Positions 10,901 through 18,459 of a stretch of DNA of 64,000 bases are shown here, one piece after another (position 1 is the first letter of the stretch; each line of letters begins with the position of its first letter). This DNA comes from Ottelia alismoides (Eukaryota > Streptophyta > Magnoliopsida > Alismatales > Hydrocharitaceae), in contig JAZKJV010011400.1 in NCBI GenBank assembly GCA_037367405.1, positions 1,486,501 through 1,550,500 on the forward strand, written 5' to 3'. Under the pieces are notes generated by a model that searched no databases, was not told the DNA's origin, and saw nothing but the letters and a program-made list of their open reading frames with translations. The translations under genes and the position numbers were made by a program.

Positions 10901-13058
10901 GTTAATCAAGCTGGCCACTCATGAGGATGGGCAAGTCAAGCTGCAAGTGGCTTGTTCACTAGGCAGTTGGCAAACCGATGCGGCTGCCGAAACCTTGGCT
11001 GATATGTTGCTGGCCAATCCGGCGGATGATTATCTGCGTTCGGCAATCAGCAGCAGTTTGACGCCCAATACGATCGAAGCCTTTACCACGCGCTTGACCA
11101 GCAGTTCATCTCAGGCGTTGGGACAGGTGGCGTCGGCCACCTTGCCATTGGCCGTAGCGATGATGAGCCCCGACTCGGCCAATCACTTGCTCAAGCAGGT
11201 AGCTGACTTGCAATGCCAGTCCCCGAGCATCTGGGGCTTCAAGGCCCTGGCCAACATGTTGGCTCGCGGCGAACGCAATGAAGCCTTGGCCAAGTCGATT
11301 GCTTCTTCATCGACACCCCAGAGCCTGCGCCAAGCCATGCAGCGGGCACGCGAGATCGTCCATGATGAATCGGCCGAGCCAACCTTACGTGCGACTGCGG
11401 TCGGCTTGCTGCATCGCGACAAGTTTGATCCCATGCACAGCGACCAGGATCTGCAACTGCTGGCCAGTCTGCTCAATCCACGCAATCCAGCCGCAATTCA
11501 ATCAGCAGCCGTGGCAGCCATGTTGCGAGGTTCACAGACCAGCGTGGCCACTAGCTTGCTGGCAGTTTGGGGGCAGTTGTCTCCACAACTGAAGACCGAC
11601 GCCCTGGATGGTTTGCTGACTCGCCCGCAGTGGATCGCCATTCTGCTGGACAAGGTTGAAAGCAAACAAGTTGATGTGGCCGAGATCGATGCCGCCCGCC
11701 GGGCTCAATTGCTCTCGCACCAGCAAACCGATCTGCGTCAGCGCGCTGAGAAATTGCTGGCAGGCAAATTGAACAACGATCGTCAGCAGGTGCTGACCAG
11801 CTATGCGACCGTCGAACAGTTGAGCGGTGATGCGCAGCGGGGTGCCGAACTGTTCCGCAAGAATTGCAGTACCTGTCATAAGTTGCAAGACATGGGCCAC
11901 ACGGTTGGTCCCGACCTGGCGGCGCTGGCCCACAAGCCGGTGAACTTTTTCCTGCAAGAGATACTCGATCCCAATCGCAATCTCGACAGTCGCTACCTTT
12001 CGTACACAGCGCTGACCGATAGTGGCCGCACCCTGACCGGGTTGTTGGCCGCTGAAACAGCCACGGCCATTACATTGCGCGGGGCCGAAGCCAAGGAGGA
12101 GGTTTTGGGACGCGACGAACTGGAAGAACTGCGTTCGACGCGAGCCAGTTTGATGCCCGAAGGCTTGGAGAAATTGCTCCCGCCCCAAGAGATGGCCGAT
12201 GTGATCCGCTTTGTCAAAGCCAATGCGCCCCAAGAAGCTCCACCCGAGACAATGGCCTCCGGTGAACTGGCTCGCGACATGCTCAACGAAGATCTGGCTA
12301 ATGATGCCCGCCTGGCCTTGGTGCCACTTGCGGTCAAGGCCGCGCCGGAAGTGATCACCGCCATGGCTGCTAACTTGCCGCGCGATGAAAATGAAGAGTA
12401 TCGTCGCATTCCATGGATCTGGCGCGTGGCTGTCGCTGCAGGCAAAGGTGGTGATACGCGATTGAACAAGAAGGTAATCGAAGTGGCCATGCCCCGCGAA
12501 GGTGCCGAACTGCGAGATTGGCAAGCCGTCGTCATCGGCGGAGGTGTCATCAATGGTCTGGGGCTGCGCGGTGATTGGCCCAACGAGCACATCCAAAAGA
12601 TGTTGGCCAGCGATAAGAAACTGGCTGCCAAGTGGGAGACCTTGCTGCGTCAATCGCAAGCCATGGCCGACAACCCCAAGATCCGCACCGGTACGCGCTA
12701 TGATGCGCTACGCATTATCGCCTTGGCGCAGTGGCCTGCGCCGAAAGAACAACTGTTGAAGTACATCGGCAAAGATGTTGATCCCGAGTTGCAGATGGGT
12801 AGCGTCAGCGGCCTGGCCGATGTCGATCATCCAGAAGCCACAGCGCTACTGATCGAACATTTGCCCGCTTACGACAAAGAGAATCGACGCCTGGCGGTCG
12901 TAGCCCTTTCGCGCGGCAGCGTGCGCCAACGTCAGTTGCTGAAACTAATCCAGTCCGGCCAAATCAAACTGGAAGAGGTAGCCCCCCCAGAACGCCAACT
13001 GATCCTGAATTCCAAAGAAGCTGATATTGTGCAGCAAGCCAAAGAGATAGGGTTTTGA
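7950..13058 (+). CDS. Ceramidase-like / membrane-bound-dehydrogenase-like / HEAT / cytochrome c fusion
   Basis: This 1,702-residue exported protein has a signal peptide (about 1-30). Residues 45-480 form a neutral-ceramidase-like domain with SHTHTAP (His132, His134), a second metal-site His in ACHCVTL, and an EGGYEGGG block. Where ceramidases have the nucleophile motif GDVSPN, it has GDQNP (Asp271-Pro274). Residues 495-850 resemble the planctomycete membrane-bound dehydrogenase beta-propeller. HEAT-like helices follow (about 865-1270), then a heme c site CSTCH (1306-1310) in the planctomycete heme-binding domain, then more HEAT-like repeats. A periplasmic redox role on a complex carbon source is plausible; lipid hydrolysis is doubtful. 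Confidence 0.85.
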   Translation: MRMSISFVLRAAQLCTLMFVCLGICQAVAAEDEVPPKLVQRADLYEVGVAQVDITPDYPVRLNGFLVRKQESVGVRQPIWAKALAVGQGPQTAVLITVDALGIPEKITRTIGQRLQEKAGVDPQRLAITASHTHTAPMINGCAPNIFGEPIPAADQAHIDRYTQEFTDKLTQAALDALEARRPATLHFGIGLVSFAKNRRDKDGPYDHDLPLLVVRNQDQTIRAMYVSYACHCVTLSEPMIGGDWAGYAQAQIEKHHPGVIALASVGCAGDQNPSTGVMNDRADLALAQGEEIAAEVERLLATGLRPITGEVSVHHETLRLPLTPAPSREEFKKLAQDTGAVGYHARVQLAKLERGEQLPTSIDYRVQSWAFGQSLAMVFLPGEVVCEYGLRLKEELDGRKVWVNAYANACPGYIPSEKVLKAGGYEGGGAMIYYDQPSIFAPGLEQPIIDAVVQPLAARFPPQMEPGKGQGTRPRAAEQSVKLMRTRPELAVDLVAAEPLVTSPVAVDFGPDGKIWLAEMFDYPAGTDGTYGPAGRVRVLTSSDGQIVDTSTIFLDGIPFPTGITVWRKGVLVCAAPDILYAEDSDGDGRADIVKKLYSGFGTDNFQARVNSLEYGLDGWLYGSCGFFGGSIQSFAQDQPFELGNRDFRIRPDTGEIEPAAGPTQQGRVRDDFQNWFGCDNMDLARHYPIATHYAQRNGFAPPPPGPMHVPASADDDRLVPGNAEMQLFKLSGSSGIATAACGIGIYRDSLLGKALQGDLFTCEPVNLIVHRLKLSPNGSSFSGQRASDESQSEFLSSQDTWFRPVQVRTAPDGSLWVLDMYRFVIEHPRWIPPESLDQIDARAGANLGRIYRIRPRQAMQLSWPRLNQLNTAELVAALDSDNGWQRDMAMQLLVWNKSADASRPGDSQTHPDAAQPLRQLLRSTRRPETKVQVLATLDQRHELSVDDVRLALQDQHPGAVRHAVRLSEQFARSADAENLQAQLIKLATHEDGQVKLQVACSLGSWQTDAAAETLADMLLANPADDYLRSAISSSLTPNTIEAFTTRLTSSSSQALGQVASATLPLAVAMMSPDSANHLLKQVADLQCQSPSIWGFKALANMLARGERNEALAKSIASSSTPQSLRQAMQRAREIVHDESAEPTLRATAVGLLHRDKFDPMHSDQDLQLLASLLNPRNPAAIQSAAVAAMLRGSQTSVATSLLAVWGQLSPQLKTDALDGLLTRPQWIAILLDKVESKQVDVAEIDAARRAQLLSHQQTDLRQRAEKLLAGKLNNDRQQVLTSYATVEQLSGDAQRGAELFRKNCSTCHKLQDMGHTVGPDLAALAHKPVNFFLQEILDPNRNLDSRYLSYTALTDSGRTLTGLLAAETATAITLRGAEAKEEVLGRDELEELRSTRASLMPEGLEKLLPPQEMADVIRFVKANAPQEAPPETMASGELARDMLNEDLANDARLALVPLAVKAAPEVITAMAANLPRDENEEYRRIPWIWRVAVAAGKGGDTRLNKKVIEVAMPREGAELRDWQAVVIGGGVINGLGLRGDWPNEHIQKMLASDKKLAAKWETLLRQSQAMADNPKIRTGTRYDALRIIALAQWPAPKEQLLKYIGKDVDPELQMGSVSGLADVDHPEATALLIEHLPAYDKENRRLAVVALSRGSVRQRQLLKLIQSGQIKLEEVAPPERQLILNSKEADIVQQAKEIGF

Positions 13059-13073
13059 GAAGTTGGCGAAACT

Positions 13074-13347
13074 CGTTTAACCCGTAGCCGAAGGCGAGGA
13101 ATCGAAGTGACTGGCGTTGCCGCCGCTGCAGTAGCTAAGAATTGCCCGCCAATCAGGCGAGTGGGCGCCAATAAAAACGGGGGCCTGAAATGTGGATTAT
13201 GTTTACCTGTTTCTATTGGTGTCAATTAGCGTCTTTGGCGGGCAACTACTTCGAGCAAAAGAGCCCGGCGAGGTCTCTCGATAAGGGATAATACGGTCTG
13301 CGTGAGCGGTTTCCTTAGGGGCCTCGCCTACGGCTGCGGGTTAAACG
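13074..13347. repeat. 274-bp element with 26-bp terminal inverted repeats
   Basis: The arms 13074-13099 (starting CGTTTAACCCG) and 13322-13347 (ending CGGGTTAAACG) match at 24 of 26 positions. Inside, TTGCCCGCCAA (13142-13152) and TTGGCGGGCAA (about 13235-13245) form a second inverted pair, and the left half contains GCGCCAATAAAAACGGGG, related to a module in the 4.2 kb duplication. No coding capacity is seen. It could be a non-autonomous transposon-like or palindromic intergenic element. The rest of 13059-13481 shows no gene. Confidence 0.7.
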
Positions 13348-13481
13348 ATTGACCGGCATCTCAGCCGACCACAAAAATACGTGATGAACCTTTTGGGGCT
13401 CTTCACGGATCTTAGTGGCGGGAGGCCGGCGCGGTTGGGCGTTGGGCTAGCCGCTATTGAATCTGGGAAAGGCTGTGAATT

Positions 13482-14963
13482 ATGCGGGAACTGATTCCTA
13501 CGGGCGAAGCAACTGCGATTCTACCCACTGGTGGATCGACCAAGCCCGTGACGGTTATCGGAACTGAACCGATCCGTTCTACTTTTGATGAACTCTGTTT
13601 GCAGCAGGCGGTCAACTCGCGCTTGGCACCTGGTGTTACCGACCTGGTGCTGAACCCCGATGGCCATTGCGGCTATGGAGCCCCAATTGGTTGTGTGATG
13701 GTATCACCTACGCACATTTATCCGGGCCCGGTGGGTGTCGATATCAAGTGTTCGATGAGTCTGTTGCAGTTTGATTTGCCCGCTGACCAGATCATCGAGC
13801 GGCCGGTGCGTCGTCGTTTGATCGATGCCGTGCTCAGCCGCATTCCCACTGGTGCGGGCCGAGGACAACGTCATGCCAAGAAGGCTCGGCGAGTTTCGAC
13901 AGATGTTGGGCGTGAGCTCCTGGCCACTGGCGCTAGCTCCAAGGTTTGCGAGGCCTTAGGCATACCACCAGCTTGGGCTGATCGTTGCGAAGACTCTGTT
14001 CATCGCGGTCACGACGATACGTCCGATGCCTTGGCCGATCGGCTGGATTTCCTGCTAACCCAGGACACGCTGCGCAACTTTCCGGACAAGATCACCCAGC
14101 TAGGCTCGTATGGCGGTGGCAACCACTTTGGTGAATGCGAAGTGGTCCACCTGGTCGATACTCCTCGCGCCCAAGCAGCCGCGCAAGTGTTTGGGCTGCG
14201 CGATGGTTGCGTGGCCTTCTTGTCGCACTGCGGTTCGCGCGGCATTGGTCATAATCTGGCTATGGGCCAGTTCCGTGCCCTGCAAGCCAAGTTCAAGAAC
14301 TGGGATATTCCATTGCCAGGCAACGATCGCGAACTGGTGTATGCACCACTGGGTACGCCCGAAGCCGATGCCTACTTGGATGATATGGCGCTGGGAGCCA
14401 ACTTTGCGACGCTGAACCACTTGCTGATCAATGCGCTGGTGGCAGAAGCGTTCGAAGAGATATTCCCTGGCATCCAGAGCCAGCTGGTGTATTTCATCAG
14501 TCACAATATCGCCCGCAAGGAGATTGTGAACAATGTTCCTAGCTGGGTGCATCGCAAAGGGGCCACGCGCGCATTTCCTGCGGGCCACTATGCGCTCAAG
14601 GATACGATCTATGCTGATACCGGACACCCGATTCTCCTGCCAGGAAATCCGCAAGCCGGTTCCAGCGTGATGGTGGCCGATCCCGGTGCATCGCTGAGTT
14701 GTTACAGCGTGAACCACGGCGCCGGTCGAGTGCTGGGACGCAAGCGAGCCATGCGTGAGTTGGATCAGAATGCTGTCGATCAATCGTTTGTACAGCATGA
14801 CATCCTGACCAACTGCCGCATGTATCCCAAGGACGAAGCGCCAGCGGCCTACAAGAACTTCGAGGAAGTGCTGCGCAGCGTGACCACCGCCGGCCTGGCC
14901 AGCGAAGTGGCTCGCCTGAAGGCACGCTTTGTCATCAAAGACGGCGACGCGGCGGACGACTAA
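13482..14963 (+). CDS. rtcB: RtcB-family RNA ligase
   Basis: RtcB joins RNA ends bearing 2',3'-cyclic or 3'-phosphate to 5'-hydroxyl ends, using GTP and Mn2+, in RNA repair. The 493-residue protein keeps the expected metal ligands: Asp87 and Cys90 in GVDIKC, His215 in GGGNHF, His249 in SHCGSRG, and His341 in ISHN. The guanylylated His412 lies in NHGAGR. It departs from the usual DIGCGM (here DIKCSM) and PDVH (here PDGH). It is longer than the roughly 400-residue E. coli enzyme. No archease or RtcR regulator is adjacent, so its induction is unknown. Confidence 0.93.
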   Translation: MRELIPTGEATAILPTGGSTKPVTVIGTEPIRSTFDELCLQQAVNSRLAPGVTDLVLNPDGHCGYGAPIGCVMVSPTHIYPGPVGVDIKCSMSLLQFDLPADQIIERPVRRRLIDAVLSRIPTGAGRGQRHAKKARRVSTDVGRELLATGASSKVCEALGIPPAWADRCEDSVHRGHDDTSDALADRLDFLLTQDTLRNFPDKITQLGSYGGGNHFGECEVVHLVDTPRAQAAAQVFGLRDGCVAFLSHCGSRGIGHNLAMGQFRALQAKFKNWDIPLPGNDRELVYAPLGTPEADAYLDDMALGANFATLNHLLINALVAEAFEEIFPGIQSQLVYFISHNIARKEIVNNVPSWVHRKGATRAFPAGHYALKDTIYADTGHPILLPGNPQAGSSVMVADPGASLSCYSVNHGAGRVLGRKRAMRELDQNAVDQSFVQHDILTNCRMYPKDEAPAAYKNFEEVLRSVTTAGLASEVARLKARFVIKDGDAADD

Positions 14964-15183
14964 CACCCGCTACAATGAACTTCAATCGAAGGGGTCGGGG
15001 GATGAGGGGCGCGCAGCGGTCGGCAGCCAGAACACCGGATCGATGCGCAAGATCCGAGTACGAAGCATAAGGAACTGACCGAGTAACAGCCAGCTTGCAT
15101 GCATCAAGCTTTGGCATGAGTACAGCGTTGACATCGACACGGTAGGGGTACTGCAAGCTTCCCTCCGGCCCCTCATCCCCCGG

Positions 15184-15221
15184 CCCCTTCTCCCCCAATG
15201 AGTACATTGGGGGAGAAGGGG
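15184..15221. terminator. 17-bp perfect hairpin between convergent genes
   Basis: CCCCTTCTCCCCCAATG (15184-15200) pairs perfectly with its inverse at 15205-15221 across four bases. It lies between rtcB and the convergent gene ending at 15305, so it could terminate both. It lacks a T tract. Nothing else is recognised in 14964-15304. Confidence 0.6.
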
Positions 15222-15304
15222 GGACCCTGCGGCTGGCCCGTTACTTGATGCGTAAAGTAATATGCACTCAAAACCAGGAACGCCCAAGCTCTAACAAGAT
15301 TCAA

Positions 15305-15796
15305 TCAACGCGGTTCATTCTCGACTTCGATGACTAAACCAACGGGTAAGTCAATTGCTTCAATCATTGCATTGGTTACACCGGTATCGGATAAATAGAG
15401 GCACTCGCAGATACGAGCGTCGATTAATGACTTGACTTTAGGCAAATCAAATGGCAAACGATCTATCACAATTCGACGGACTCGGCCGAGCGAGAGTACT
15501 TGTTCTAAAAATCGTTGTGGCTGAAATTCATCAAGGTCCATGAATTCGATTGAAGCCATAATTACCATTGGTCTACCAAATAAAAGATGACGAACTCGCG
15601 CCACCCACTCGGTCTCATTGTCACGGTACGTACCTCCTTCTTCACGCAGTATTTGATTGTCCCATGTAACCAGAAATCCCGAGCTATCCAGACAGCGAGC
15701 TCGACCAAATAATGCAAAGCGCCTCCACAACCATGAGGTAAATACAATTAGAAGGGTGAATGTGATGAAACCCAAAATTGTTCTCATTGCTGCCAC
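15305..15796 (-). CDS. Small membrane-anchored hypothetical protein
   Basis: A 163-residue product with one N-terminal transmembrane helix (about 5-24, ILGFITFTLLIVFTSWLW) followed by a basic RR and a soluble domain rich in Leu, Ile and Val. The order of elements (LPFDLPKVKSLIDARICECLYLSDTGV) faintly recalls a leucine-rich-repeat-like arrangement, but I do not recognise a family. It lies 98 bp downstream of the VWA operon on the same strand and could be its last gene. An alternative start is the ATG three codons in. Confidence 0.55.
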   Translation of the reverse strand: MAAMRTILGFITFTLLIVFTSWLWRRFALFGRARCLDSSGFLVTWDNQILREEGGTYRDNETEWVARVRHLLFGRPMVIMASIEFMDLDEFQPQRFLEQVLSLGRVRRIVIDRLPFDLPKVKSLIDARICECLYLSDTGVTNAMIEAIDLPVGLVIEVENEPR

Positions 15797-15894
15797 TTAT
15801 TCGTTTCCAAGCCCATTGGCGCAATGGGCCGAGCGGGATGGATAACGAGTTCGCCGCCAGGCTATTCGCCATGCCAGTGCCCCGGGCTCGGTTA

Positions 15895-18459
15895 CTAGTT
15901 GGAAGAAATCCACAGTGAAAAATCGACCCTGCGCAGGGCTACATCCAACAGCAACAGACAGGCAGCGGCTGCCAGCAGGTAAGGCCACAGCGGTAGCACG
16001 GACCTGGCCACGCGCTCGCCGGGCTGGAAGATGTCGCTAGCGCTGGGGTTATAGGAACCGTGTGATACTCGGCTGATCTGCTGCAGAAGATCTTCATTGG
16101 TTGGTCCAAGCCGCAGTTCGTCCGGGTAACCCACCACCAAGCCACGACTCTGGCGAAACGTGGTTACGCCTTGGCGACTCTGGTCCAGTTCTAATTGATA
16201 CGCGCCACTCTTGTCGGTCTGCACGCTGGCTTCGTAGCGACCGGGAGCGGTCTGCTGCATTTCAACCGAACTGTTCTGCAGGGCTGGGTTGATGATCGTC
16301 AATTTGGTGTTGGCCGCGTTGATAAACTGACCAGTATCATCCACTGAATCCACGATCACTCGAGCCCGGTCTCCTTGTCGCGCAACCTCGACGAAGACGC
16401 CCTTGGTATCGCTCTTGCGCATCGCATGCCGAATCACCTGTGCCCAGAAGCTGCCGAACTGAGGCCAGGATAACCATTCGGCTGCCCATTGACGTTTGGC
16501 ATCGGATGTAAAGGCCACGGTCATCCCCAAGCCATAACGCCACCAGGCCAGCAGTGGATCACCCGATTCGCTCGAGAGAATAAATTCGCTGGTCGGTTTC
16601 GGCCTGGTAACTACGTAACCCAACAAGAACGGCGCGGTCTCCAGGTCGATACCATTGAGAACTTGCGTCGGTCGAATCAGTTGCGGCACAAAGGGTTGTT
16701 CATTGATTGCAGACTTGCTGGCGGTCACTGTTTCTTTGGCGAAGATCTGAGGCACACTGGTCGGATCATCGCAGAAGTAATAGCGGCCACCACCGATTTG
16801 CGCCAGCTCTTCTAACAGCTTGGTATCCGCTTCAGTGCCCACGGCCACGCTGGAGAGAGTGATCCGCGCGCTGACCATATCGCGAGCCACGCCTTCAAAG
16901 TCACCAGGAGTCGAATGACCATCGGTCATCAAGATGACGTGTTTGAGTTTAGCCGTCGCTGAAACCAAAGCTTCGTACGCTTGCGTCATCCCCGGATAAA
17001 TCGCGGTGCCGCCGCTGGCTTCGATCGTGCTGATGTTATCGATAATGAACGACTTGTCAGCGGCCGACCGCAGTTCGCTAACCCAGTAGGCATCGCCATC
17101 AAAAGCCACCACTCCCAGTTGATCCGTTGGCGACAAGAGTTCCACGGTACCTTTGGCAGCCTCTTTAGCCAGTTCAATCTTTTCGCCGCCCATCGAGCCC
17201 GACTTGTCGATCACCAGCACCATCGCCAGGCTAGGCTTTTCTTTCTCTTTCTCGAAATTGCTGCGAACCGGCAAGATCTCTTCCAAGGTGGTCTTGTAGT
17301 AACCACCCAGGCCAAACGATTGATCGCCACCCAGCATGACCAGACCACCGCCCAGGTCTTGCACATAGGTGCGAATGATCTCCATCTGCTGCAAGGACAT
17401 CGAGGTGGCGGGCACATTGGAAAGGACCAGGCAATCAAAGCGCTGGATCTCGGTTAGCGATTGCGGGACGCCTTCAACGGGACGCGTTTGCACCAATAGT
17501 CCCTGTTCCTCCAGCGCCCAGCGCAGGTCATTGGTCTGTTCAGCGTCGGAATCGATCAACAACACGCTGGGCTTGCCGGAAGCAAACACGATGGCCGAAG
17601 CCGTGTTGTTATCCAGCAGCGTATCTTGAAAATCGCGTACGCGAGCAACATACTCGATCTGTTTATCACCAGTGATCGAGTCGCGAATGCGGAATCTGGT
17701 TTCGCCGGCTTCGATCTTTACCTTGGGACTGTTTTGATTGTGCAGGATATCCCCGCGATAGACATCGATGTATCCTTCACCAGCCTGGTTGGATGCGATC
17801 GTGATGTCGACATAAAACGGCTCATCCTGTCGGACTTGGGCTGGCGCGCTGACCTCGGCGACTTGAACTTCGGGTTCATCACGAGTGGGTAATGGGATCG
17901 TACTGACGGGAATCTTGGCGCTAGCGGCTGCTTGCACAGCGTCGCCACGTGTTTGCCGTCCATCGCTCAAGATAACGATATGCGGTACATAGCTAGGCAG
18001 AATCGAAGCGGCCGCCGTTTCCACAGCTGCGGCCAGGTTGGTCCCTCGCAGATTCTCGGAAGCCAGTTCGTGGCGCTGCTGCAAGTCGGTAATCACGCTG
18101 CCCGGTTCAGCGGCAAAATCCAGTAGAGCCAGCTGGTTGGCACCTTGTACAGCTTTGGCTTGGTCGATGATGGCATCGATCTTAGCCCGCGCCTCGGCAT
18201 CCACGCTTTCGCTGCGATCGATCGCCATAACTACGAACATGCGCTGCGTCGGACTCAGCCAGGCCAACCCAGCCAAGGCCAGTACCAACAACAGCACAAT
18301 TGCGGCTCGAGTCAGCGTCGACCAGCGCCGCTGCCACAGTGGAAAGTCGCTCAGGCTGCGCCAAAAATAATAGCCGATGGGAATGAGCGCCAGCAGTAGC
18401 CAGAGCATCCAAGGCCGCGTCAGTTCGAGCGCATAGTTCAGGTTACTGCTGGGGTTCAT
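15895..18459 (-). CDS. Membrane protein with two VWA domains and an amidotransferase-like domain
   Basis: The product has about 854 residues. Two N-terminal membrane helices (about 18-32 and 52-68) precede a first VWA domain with a MIDAS motif DRSES (81-85). A flavodoxin/amidotransferase-like segment contains VMLGGDQSFGLGGY. A second VWA domain has DKSGS at 418-422. A transmembrane helix lies near the C-terminus. The ATG at 18459 overlaps the upstream stop as ATGA, which decides the start. It is the fourth gene of a moxR-DUF58-BatA-like operon, a set linked in other bacteria to envelope stress and to assembly or chaperoning of metal-dependent complexes. The target is unknown. Confidence 0.85.
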   Translation of the reverse strand: MNPSSNLNYALELTRPWMLWLLLALIPIGYYFWRSLSDFPLWQRRWSTLTRAAIVLLLVLALAGLAWLSPTQRMFVVMAIDRSESVDAEARAKIDAIIDQAKAVQGANQLALLDFAAEPGSVITDLQQRHELASENLRGTNLAAAVETAAASILPSYVPHIVILSDGRQTRGDAVQAAASAKIPVSTIPLPTRDEPEVQVAEVSAPAQVRQDEPFYVDITIASNQAGEGYIDVYRGDILHNQNSPKVKIEAGETRFRIRDSITGDKQIEYVARVRDFQDTLLDNNTASAIVFASGKPSVLLIDSDAEQTNDLRWALEEQGLLVQTRPVEGVPQSLTEIQRFDCLVLSNVPATSMSLQQMEIIRTYVQDLGGGLVMLGGDQSFGLGGYYKTTLEEILPVRSNFEKEKEKPSLAMVLVIDKSGSMGGEKIELAKEAAKGTVELLSPTDQLGVVAFDGDAYWVSELRSAADKSFIIDNISTIEASGGTAIYPGMTQAYEALVSATAKLKHVILMTDGHSTPGDFEGVARDMVSARITLSSVAVGTEADTKLLEELAQIGGGRYYFCDDPTSVPQIFAKETVTASKSAINEQPFVPQLIRPTQVLNGIDLETAPFLLGYVVTRPKPTSEFILSSESGDPLLAWWRYGLGMTVAFTSDAKRQWAAEWLSWPQFGSFWAQVIRHAMRKSDTKGVFVEVARQGDRARVIVDSVDDTGQFINAANTKLTIINPALQNSSVEMQQTAPGRYEASVQTDKSGAYQLELDQSRQGVTTFRQSRGLVVGYPDELRLGPTNEDLLQQISRVSHGSYNPSASDIFQPGERVARSVLPLWPYLLAAAACLLLLDVALRRVDFSLWISSN

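Noticed and set aside
11532..12659. Long minus-strand open frame (375 codons)
   Set aside because: It is antisense to the heme and HEAT part of the large fusion protein and shows no recognisable domain.
14100..14966. Minus-strand open frame (288 codons)
   Set aside because: It is antisense to rtcB, in which all catalytic residues are present.
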